Shown here one piece after another: positions 55,528-64,000 of a DNA stretch of 64,000 nucleotides. Source of the DNA: Zizania palustris (lineage: Eukaryota; Streptophyta; Magnoliopsida; Poales; Poaceae); the NCBI GenBank assembly GCA_019279435.1, contig JAAALK010000289.1, positions 92,349,023 through 92,413,022 on the forward strand, read 5' to 3'. Both the position numbers and the translations under genes were made by a program. Positions within the stretch are counted from its first letter, which is position 1. Every line of letters begins with the position of its first letter. Under the pieces are notes generated by a model. The model saw only the letters and a list, made by a program, of their open reading frames with translations, ran no database searches and had not been told where the DNA came from.

Positions 55528-58500
55528 ATGCCGAAGAAGGTTGCTTCGAAGGCTTTGGCCTTGGGCTCGAGCTTGAGCTCCTCCCAAGCGCAGGCAGCGG
55601 CAGCTGCGGCAGCGAAGCCTGCACCGAGGCTATTAGGGCCGAGGGACCTTCGGTTGCCATCCGACAAGTTCGAGCAGACACTAGAAATGAGGGCCTCGAT
55701 CTCGACAGAGGAGTCCGTCCGGAGGGCCTGCGAGGGAAAGATTGCTTTGAAGATTCAACATAGAGTGCCGGAGAAGTCGGAGGCTATACCAAGGCCTCGG
55801 GCTGATGAAGTGGTGCTGTTCAAAGCCTTTTTCGAAGCTGGCCATGGGCTGCCAGCAGTGGGGATGTTGAGCGAAGTCCTGAAGGCTTACAACCTCGAGC
55901 TTCCTCAACTTTCACCCAACGCTGTGGCGAAGCTTGCTGTGTTTGAATGGGCCATGAGGGCCGAAGGTTGTGAGGGCCGCGCCGACGTCTTCGTCACCCT
56001 CCACGATGCCAACTGCCAACCTAAGTTGAGGGAGGGTGCAGACCGCGTCAAGAGGGCTTTGGCCTTCAGAAGCGCCAACTTCCAGCTTCGAAAGGAGTAC
56101 CAAGATGTCTTCCCGGCGAGGGCCGCCAACAGCAAATGGCACTCGAAGTGGGATCAAGACCGTCGGTGCGAACTCTCCCCTTCGGAGTACCAATGCACTT
56201 ATCTCTTATCAGCGCGAAGGCGTGGTGAAGACCAGCTCCGACACCCTTCGCTCGAGGATCTCGCTCCTTCGGAGGGTGGCCGCGAAGTTGAGCATGAGGG
56301 ACCTCACGGAGGAGTTCATCATCCTCCGGCTCAGCCCCCTTGCGCGCTCTTGGCCGGAGGGGCTCTTCCAAGCTTCGGGCCGAGGGGGCCTAAACGAGGT
56401 GGCATTTGAACGCCTCAGTAAGATTTCGAAGCCTTTCCACTTTCATACTTCACCAAAAAACATTACTCTGACTTTGAATCTTGATGAAGCCACTCTTGAA
56501 GTGAGGACTCCGGAGGAGGCCATCGCGGTGGCGGAGTGTGTTGTCGGGGCCCCGACACCGGAGGAGCAAGCCCAACGGCTTGCTTTGGTGGGGACTTGGG
56601 AGCATTGGAACAGGGTGTGGATCCTGCTCGGCTTCGAGGGGGTCCAGGCTCTGCCAGACTTCTCCCATCTTGTGCCTTCGACAACCGGCCCCAGGAGGAA
56701 ATGGGGGGACAAGGACGAGCCCGAAACTTCGAGGGCTCGATCGGAGGTCCTTGCAACCGAAGCCTCTACTCCGGAGGAGGCAACGGTCGCAAACCCTCGA
56801 ACAGAAGTGGAGCCAGCAAGGGCTCCAGCAACATCTACTGAGGTGGTAGCGAAGACCTCGACGGCGACGGCTTCGGGCGTGGAGGTCGAAGCACCAGCTT
56901 CCTAGCAGAAGGATTGGGGGGCACACATTGACCCCTCTACCTTCGAAGAAATCTCCGACGAAGGTAAACACTTTAAACATACTTTTCTTTTATATGTGGA
57001 TATTGACTTGAACTTTTTAAAGAAGATGATGCCGGTGCGAGGCCCACTACGCCGAAGCCAGCGGAGGCCTCTGGCAGCAGCAGCAGCTCGGAGTCTGACA
57101 GCTCCTCGTCTGAAGAAGACAGAGGCAGCGGTCACGATGAAGGGGACCCTCGAAGCGACGAGGAAGTCGAGGTGGTGGACCGAAGCCTAGCTTTGCCGAA
57201 GCCTGTGTAGGCAGTTGTGGTGGAGGAAATCGTCCGGCCTCTGCTGCCGAAGGGAGTCATGACGGAGGTGGCCATCTACAACTTCCGCGAGGGTTGCGCA
57301 GCTGTGGAGGCAGGAGGCTTGGTGGCTCAACTCAGCCACTCGAACCCCATGGACCACTTCATCAACACGAATGAAGCCCTCATCCAGGTGAGTGAAGTCC
57401 TACACAGCCTTCGAGTTATACTTTGGTCTTCGATCAATACTTATGATTTTCTTGAATTCTTTCAGGCCTTCGCACTGAACGCAGCAGCATCAACTTCTAC
57501 GGACAGGCGGATGACGTGCTTGGCGGAGGAGAAGGAGGCCCTCCGACGCGAAGTCTCGGTGGAACGCGAAGGCGGGCCGAAGCTTCAGCCGAGGCGGCGA
57601 GGGCCAAGGCCGACAAGGTTAGGTAAGCCTTGGCCTCGGAGACCGATAGGCTCTGAGCGGAGCTTCAAGCTGCGAAGGATGCCGAAGCCCAGCTGGCAAA
57701 GGAGAACTCCGAGCTTCGCCAAGGAGCTCAGTGCCTTGAAAACGGTGTCATTGGCAACATCGGCGAAGCCACCCTGAGCCTGACCGAGGTCCTACAACAA
57801 ATAGGGACCGAGTGTCGGGCTCTAGACTTCGGTGACCAGGATCCAATTGGGGACCGTGTCGCATTTTTGAAGGTGGTGGCTGCAACGGCGAAGCAATCTT
57901 TGAAGGGCTTTGCCTTGATGGCCGGCCGAGTGGTGGTTCAAGGTGTGTTGCAAATGCTTCACGACGCGGGGTGCAACCACCTCGAAGCAGCAACCTCGGC
58001 GACTCCGGTGGCCTTCGGAGGCCAGCACTTGGTTACGCCTCCGGCCGGCGTCCGCGGAGCCTGGCGGTGACTTCAGGAGCCTTCGAAGGACCAAGGCTGC
58101 GAAGCAGTCCTCGAGCTTCAGAAAGCCCTCCGCCTTCGCCGAGCCAGGGCGCATGCTTCGCCAGCTCAGCCTTCGACGTCGGCACCTCCGCCTCCGAAGG
58201 TGTAGATCTCCTTAGGCTCCTTGTAATTCTTAGTTGTAGGCTTGTAAAAACTTATCAGTTAATAAATATGAATGCGGGGGTGCTTTATACCTGCCCAGGC
58301 TTAGTCTCCGAATGTTGACTTCAAAGTACTTGAGGACTCTGAAGAACTCCGCCAGTTATGGGCGGTCCTCGAGGTATCTAGGTCCGAAGGCCCCCCTCGG
58401 TTTAAACTTCCGAGGGGGCCTAACGGCGAAGCCATCCCCGAAGTAGTCCAGGATCTGCTGGCTATTGTGAAGACAGAGTCCCTTCGGAGTTCTTCATCTT

Positions 58501-58810
58501 TGCCAGACTTAAGTTGCTTCGTAGTAAACTCACGTAGCGAGGGGTACAACCTTTTCGAATGGCCTTGGCAGGCGATGAAGCCTTAGACTTCTCTGCCTTC
58601 GACACGGCACCGCCTGCCTCGCAGACTTGGAGCGACCTGCAAAGTGGAAGACGAGGTCTGCGGGCTTCGGGGCATGGACGAACCGGACGTGGGAGAGAAG
58701 GCTCCGACGAGGCGTCGTCCAGCCGAGGGGGCCCTGGCCGAAAGAAGGGAAAGCGAGGGCTGGGGCCTCGAGCTCACTTTTTCTTAGGCTTAGACACAGA
58801 CTATTCATAA
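55528..58810 (+). pseudogene. M antisense gene, five exons, Transposase_28-like, broken
   Basis: Exon 1 (55528-56417) has the PF04195-type domain (EVVLFKAFFEAGHGLP, LELPQLSPNAVAKLAVFEWAMRAEGCEGRADVF). Proposed exons 2-5 are 56490-56963, 57023-57387, 57466-58199 and 58299-58810. Introns are 56418-56489, 56964-57022, 57388-57465 and 58200-58298, all GT-AG and at positions equivalent to A. The product ends FFLGLDTDYS. It is decayed: a frameshift near 56145 in exon 1, a TAG at 56903-56905, a stop near 57208 and stops in exon 5. The Ala/Gln-rich N-terminus parallels that of A. Function is unknown. Confidence 0.72.
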
Positions 58811-59011
58811 TTTTGTTTTCGAAGTGTATTTGTAACATACTTCTCAATTATCATTCAATGAATGGAATTTGTTGTATTTGCATACTTCGTCTGCATGCTT
58901 TGCATAGTTTGATGACTTCGAACATTTTAGCTTGTCACGCTCGTACTGCGCATTACATTCGCACACTTCGCATACCTGCTTCCCCTCTTGCTCGTGGCAG
59001 CTAGGGACTTA

Positions 59012-61117
59012 TGTAGGACCAAAAGTAGCGACCAGAGGGGGGGTGAATGGGCACCTAAAAATTCTTTCGAATCAATGGCCTGCTCCCAACACCCAACGCA
59101 CCTCAAAAGACTTAGCAGCAAAACGTAAACAGATCGCCAATGCCTAAAAGTATCTAGCCTAGAAACGACCGGTGTCCTAAACGAATAAACACCAACACAG
59201 TGCTAATAGGAAGATAAACAAAGCATTCAGAACATGGGCAGATCAAAGTTCACAGAAGTAAACCATCAAAGCAATTAAAACGAGTGCTCGTAGAAATGAG
59301 ATGGAGGGTTACTGTTCAAAATTTGTCTCCTGTTCGAAAACCGACGAAGCCTTCTTCGAAGTGTCGAAGCCTGCTTCGAAGTGTCGAAGGTAGTCGATCG
59401 AAATCTGCAACTTCGAAGCCTGTGGAAGTTGTGACGAAGTATGCTTCGAAGTACTTTGCCGAAGGCTGAAGTGAACGTGCCGAAGGTTGACGGAGTCTAG
59501 TCTAGTTTGGTGAAGAGTGTAGCAAAGTGCGAAGCATGCTTCGATGTGAAGTGCCTTGTGCGAAGTATGAAACTACCGAAGCCTACTTCGAAAAGCACAC
59601 TTCGAAGCTACGAAGCTCAACACAAGAAAAATCAACTTCTAAGCAAAGCAGAGAAAAATCGAAGCCTGTGACACAACATTCGAAGTTAGATTGCTCGAGG
59701 TATGACTACCGGAGTAGTGACCTTCGAAACACAGATTAACTTCGAAACAGAGTACACTAGTGTTCTCTCACAAGCAAACGAAGCACAGAAACACACTTCG
59801 AAACTCAAACTTCGAAAAGATATGTCGTAGTACCAACTACGAAGTTGACTCAACGAAGTGCTCGAATCGGAGTACCACTTCGCAGACTTCGGAGCACAAC
59901 AGAAATCAGTTGTTAAAGAACAGTGAGAAGCCTTGCAGCATACTTCGTTTGAAAAGCTAAACAAGTTCGAAGCGTGCTTCACAAAACAGAAGGACTTCAA
60001 ACAAAGTATGGGGCTTCGCCAGAAATGTCAAGAAATGCGCCAGATGCTTTCTTCTCGATCAAAACGCCATGCCAGGAAAAAGTAGCAATAGAAAAACTAG
60101 CTGCAGCTTATGAACAGAGTACCCTGGCATTCAACAGTTCAGCAAGGACTAGGTACTACTTGCTGCTACAGGAGCAAGCAAGGAGAAACTAGTACTACTC
60201 AGACCACGAACACATTAAACAGTGCAGAGTACTACTTGGCTACAGGAAAACTTGCAGACAGTAAAGATCTTGAGAATAAAACAAGTGTTTCCGCAAGAAT
60301 CAGAAAGCCACAACCAACAAACGCACGCAAATCGAGACACGGAGAAATCTATGAAATAAAACACAGTTTGATTTACTTCGTGAAGAACTGGAGAACCGTG
60401 TGCAAGAAATAATGGCGGCGGATGCACGAACAGGAACAGGAGAAGGATGAACAAAAAGTGACCCAATTGATTAGTAAAGTGATTTCAAAAAAGGGTAACC
60501 TAACCCTAGGGATTGGGGCCCTATTTATAGGCAGCCCAATAGCCTAGGAATATTCCACTAGACCCTTAGGGTTTTTACAGACGCTGAAATAAAAGGAAAA
60601 GACCAAACTGCCCTTAGGATATTTTTACAGACTCGACTGACTGACTGTGGGCCTAAGGACAAAATAGAAAACCCCTATTTACAGATAACTTGTCCAGAAG
60701 TGGAGCTTTCGTAGTGACTACGGCTTCATTTCAAGACAGTCTGATCCAAGATCAGCGGTCGTCAGTTTTGTGTTGAAACTGACAAAGCGTCCACCGACTT
60801 TGCACCAGGTACTCGGATTGGGCCGGCCCGATTCCGCGGCACTCTCAGCCCGGCAATCACTTGCCGCCCATGTACCTGAGTCAATCCTGGTCAACAACCC
60901 AGTGGATCCTCTGCTGCTCCTAGCCCATGTACCCGGATTGGGCCAGCCCGACTTCGTGGCCCCTCTGCCCGACAGTCGCTCACTGCCCGTGTACCTAAGT
61001 CACAAGTGGCCCAGACACAGCAGATCTTCTCCTCTCTTCAGTCCTCTTTGACTACTGTTGACAATGACTCATCACATCTGGAGCCATGAGGCCCATGCTC
61101 TTCAGCATGGCTCCTCA
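59012..61117 (-). repeat. 3' LTR of copia N, expanded
   Basis: It runs from TGTAGGACC to GGCTCCTCA, 2106 bp against 1259 bp in E. The ends, TATA region (60521-60530), and the duplicated U3 segment (60810-61010) align with E. The extra length is mostly a CGAAG/TTCGAAG-rich stretch at about 59335-60010. Confidence 0.9.
59335..60010. repeat. CGAAG/TTCGAAG-rich expanded region in N LTR
   Basis: It has dozens of CGAAG and CTTCG words, often as TTCGAAG, in place of the roughly 80-bp, four-unit array at 7185-7260 in E. The units are too diverged for a clean period. Confidence 0.8.
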
Positions 61118-62505
61118 ATCTCCCCCTTGATGAGTGCATTGTCAACACTTCTCTTCATCAGCTCTTCAGTACCTGCGAACACATGTGGAAACACGAAAAC
61201 AAAGCACAAGAAAAATAGAGAAGAAGAAAATAAAGTAAAAGTTTCACCCTAATGACCAAAAGACGGACAAAAGCAAGAAGTGGTCATTATGGTTAACCAA
61301 AAGTAAAAGCTCAAAATGAGTGCAATCTCAGAATCATCAACAAGGATATCAAAAGAGTAAGGACAAACGGGACAAAAACTCCCCCTGAAACAAATCCCAG
61401 AGAAAGCCAAAACTCCCCCTTAAACTTTTCTCCCAAAATTTTTCCCCCTTGTTGACAAGTGGACTCATCAAGCGAGACTAAATGCACTCTAAAGAGACAC
61501 AGACTCCCCCTGAAATGCAACTCCCCCTCAAAATAAGCAATGAATGCAACTAGAGTGCCGGTGGAGTGAAGAAAGCATGCTTCTCAGATATGATTGACTG
61601 CAATTTACATAATCTAGCAAGTATAGCAAAAGACATACTGTCTAAGACACATGGCATGATCAGTGCAATAGATGATATCTAAAGAAAGTCATTAGCACGC
61701 ATTTTTCAATTTTTGCAACCAAAAGCATCACCACATTTTCTAGTTGACAAGCAAGGTAAAGCATGAGATGCAGAAACTAACTGATATCTACCAAGATAAG
61801 CATTGTCCAAAACAAAGTGCTTCAGCAAACTTGTTATCTGTTTAATTTTTAGGCTTTTTCTTTTTCCTTTTTCATTTGTGCCAGGGGTTATTTGCATGTC
61901 AAACCTTATGCTGACCGACCAAGTCAAGCCTAGGCCAGAACTGGACCATCAGAAGCTTAAGACATTGGTCTTGGCATACACTACATTGTCCTAGTTCATA
62001 CCAAAGTGCTATGGTAAGCAGTCCAGAACAATGCAATGCGACAAAGCAAACCCACCTGGATCTTTTTCAAATTATGCATAAAAAGGCATTGAATTTTCAT
62101 TTTTCTGATTTTTCATCATTTTTATAGCACATTTCTATGTTTAAAGCATAAAGATGTCCAAATTGCATATTTGCATCTAAGTGAGGAACGAGCTACAAGG
62201 CATGTAACAGATAGCAAAAACAATCAGTCTACACATGCTAGTTACCAGAATCAATGGTGATCATTTTTCAATTTTAAAGAATAAAAGCCATGCACATGAC
62301 AGATATCAGATATATCAAGTGAACTGACGCAAGGCATGATCATTGACAAGTAATCAAAAGCATGTACCAGCTAGAATAAGTAAAGAAGTTCAATCATATA
62401 ACAGAAGCAGGCTCAAAGTGTGATATGTGAATATGTATGATATGAACACACACAAAAAGACTCAAGAAAAGAGTAAAGGAGAAAGAAAACCTGACGCAAA
62501 ATATC
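61118..62505 (-). other. polypurine tract and 3' noncoding region of N
   Basis: ATCTCCCCCTTGAT at 61118-61131 borders the LTR. Further CTCCCCCT tracts lie near 61379, 61410, 61443, 61502 and 61521, mirroring E. No gene is visible. Confidence 0.75.
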
Positions 62506-63104
62506 CTAGAAAGGATACACAACACCCAAATCCCCTCGTAAACGCTCAAAAGTAGAATGATCTAGGGGTTTGGTGAAAATGTCAGCCAACTGATGATGAG
62601 TATCAACATGAACAAGGTCAATGACACCTTTCTCATATTGATCCCTTAGAAAGTGAAAGCGCACATCAATGTGTTTGGTTTTTAATGGAGACACGGGTTT
62701 TTCCCTACACTAATAGCACTAGTGCTGTCGCAAAACAAAGGAACTCTGGTAGGAAAGAACAACCCAAAATCTCGCAAAGTGAAAATCATCCAAACTAACT
62801 ATGAGCAGCAATTAGCAGCAGCTACATACTCAGCCTCAGTGGTCGAAAGTGCAACTCCAGACTGCTTTCGAGAAGACCAAGAGACAAGAGAAGAACCAAG
62901 AAACTGGCAAGTACCGGAAGTCGACTTGCGATCCAACTGGCACCCACCAAAATCGGCGTCCGAAAAGCTAGATAAATCAAGAGATGATGATGCTGAGTAA
63001 TAAAGACCAAGATCGGGCGCATAGGTGAGATACCTGAAAATGCACTTGACATCCTGCCGATGAGACACATGAGGTGAAGACTGGAAGCGCACGCACAGTC
63101 CCAC
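62506..63104 (-). pseudogene. pol: copia N RNase H, stop and frameshift shared with E
   Basis: RNase H motifs DADFGGCQLDRKSTSG and TEAEYVAAANCC are at 62799-63104. A TAG follows NCCS, the same site as 4671-4673 in E. The C-terminal part (KTKHIDVRFHFLRDQYEKG, ADIFTKPLD, LGVVYPF) lies in another frame at 62506-62694, owing to a one-base loss at the same place as in E. Confidence 0.88.
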
Positions 63105-63110
63105 GACGAA

Positions 63111-64000
63111 CTATATGTCTGGCTTCGTCGCCGTCAAGTACAACAGCGAACCGATCATTCCTCGAAACTCTCTCTCGTTGACCTTGACGCCGCTCTCGTC
63201 CTTGTCCAGGCCCCTAGATGTGCCCATTGGGGTCATTTGAGGCTTCAGCTCTCCACCAAAGTCAAAGTTCTTTAACATGTCTCGAGTGTACTTACCCTGG
63301 TGGATGAAGGTGCCATCCTTGGTCTGCTTGATCTGGAGTCCTAAGAAGTATTTGAGCACACCCATGAGGCTCATCTCAAACTCGTTGTGCATCTGTTCAG
63401 AAAACTTGGACACAAGGACATCATTAGTACCGCCAAAAATAATATCGTCCACGTAAATCTGAGCGACTAAAAAATCTGAAGCATCTCAGAGCGAGAAAAG
63501 AGTTTCATCCACAGAACCCATCACAAAGCCCTTTCCCAACAAAAACTGCTTTAACCGGTCATACCAAGCCCTGGGGGCTTGCTTCAGACCGTATAAAGCT
63601 TTCTGCAGCTTAAAAACATGTCGAGGAAACGTAGGGTTCTCAAAACCGGGGGCTTCCTAACATAAACCTCCTCCTCTATGTACCCGTTCAGAAAAGCACT
63701 CTTGACGTCCATTTTAAAAAGCTTAAAACCCTTCGAAGCGGCAAAAGCTAAGAGAATGCGAATGGACTCAAGACGGGCAACAGGGGTGAAAGTTTCTTCA
63801 AAATCAATACCCTCCTTCTGGCAAAAACCCTGGGCAACTAATCGAGCTTTGTTGCGCACCACAACCCCATCTTCACCTTGCTTGTTCTTGAACAACCACT
63901 TGGTGCCTATGGGGTTGCATCCGGGTGGCAGCTCAACCAGTGGCCAAACCCAATTGCGGACAGAATTCTCAAGCCCTTCTTGCATGGCATTAATCCAATT
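63111..64000 (-). pseudogene. pol: copia N reverse transcriptase, broken
   Basis: The N-terminal half is at 63584-63985 (KWLFKNKQGEDG, KARLVAQGFCQKEG, KMDVKSAFLNG). Its frame is lost near 63650, where one C is missing from a C run. The C-terminal half is at 63111-63452 (MDDIIFGG start, LMGVLKYFLGLQIKQTKDG, SLLYLTATKPDI). Between them a TGA near 63487 follows TLFSL, and the catalytic motif reads YVDD where E has YMDD. The region runs off the window end. Confidence 0.88.

Larger units (their letters stand above)
54115..59011 (-). mobile_element. element M: Tat-like 3' LTR and antisense gene
   Basis: On the minus strand its 3' LTR is 54115-55087, preceded (to the right) by the polypurine tract and the complete antisense gene. 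Copia N cuts it at 59011, so whether M had gag-pol cannot be seen. Beyond the gene, 58811-59011 matches L 53281-53499, where L passes straight into its leader. Confidence 0.82.
59012..64000 (-). mobile_element. Ty1/copia element N (E family), 3' part
   Basis: The minus strand shows RT (64000-63111), RNase H (63104-62506), noncoding tail, polypurine tract and 3' LTR (61117-59012). It is the same family as E, inserted in M with ACTTA on its left. The upstream coding region and 5' LTR are outside the window. Frame breaks are present in RT and RNase H. Confidence 0.9.

Noticed and set aside
59335..60010. TTCGAAG words as heat-shock elements
   Set aside because: Heat-shock elements need GAA and TTC units with two-base gaps in regular series; most sites here are directly joined TTCGAA.
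59974..60412. Two overlapping ORFs of 72 and 100 aa in the N LTR
   Set aside because: No domain is visible and there is no counterpart in the E LTR.

Overview
The window is plant nuclear DNA made almost entirely of nested LTR retrotransposons. I see no single-copy host gene, no rRNA or tRNA gene and nothing prokaryotic. SIRE/Maximus-like Ty1/copia elements, Tat-lineage Ty3/gypsy elements with a second (archaeal-type) RNase H and an antisense 'putative gypsy-type transposase' gene, and a CRM-like gypsy element together point to a large-genome angiosperm. A monocot, perhaps a grass, is most likely; I cannot name the species.

Left block (1-19415), from outside in. Tat element C (minus strand; 5' LTR 18892-19415, gag 18173-18826 and 10933-11517) is split twice. 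One split is by CRM-like element F (plus, 11518-18171). The other is by copia element D (minus; 5' LTR 7858-10932, gag start 7570-7791). D is itself interrupted by copia element E (plus, 1-7569; only its 3' LTR is in the window).

Middle block (19416-30126). Old Tat element B (minus, 20287-29434) lies between two copies of an AT-rich host repeat (19477-20165 and 29441-30115). Each copy carries a short segment resembling a tRNA-derived SINE.

Right block (30127-64000). An unrecognised LTR element G (LTR 30127-30846) is split by young Tat element A (31257-42819). A has LTRs identical by eye, a matching 5-bp target-site duplication (ACCCC) and one uninterrupted 1798-aa gag-pol ORF. G is next interrupted by copia element H (minus, from 42946). 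H carries J (48009-49540, an LTR plus leader of a Tat-like family) and a piece of copia LTR, K (50857-51377). K is broken by L (51378-54114), L by M (54115-59011), and M by copia N (59012 to the window end).

The most interesting content is the antisense gene of the Tat elements. In A (32229-35875) and M (55528-58810) it has five exons, four short GT-AG introns at matching places, and its own TATA box exactly 149 bp before the ATG. In A and B it is convergent with gag-pol, with a tandem-repeat array between the two 3' ends. L seems to have lost gag-pol but keeps LTR, leader and the end of this gene. Copia copies E and N share the same stop codon and the same frameshift in RNase H, which suggests amplification from an already defective parent.
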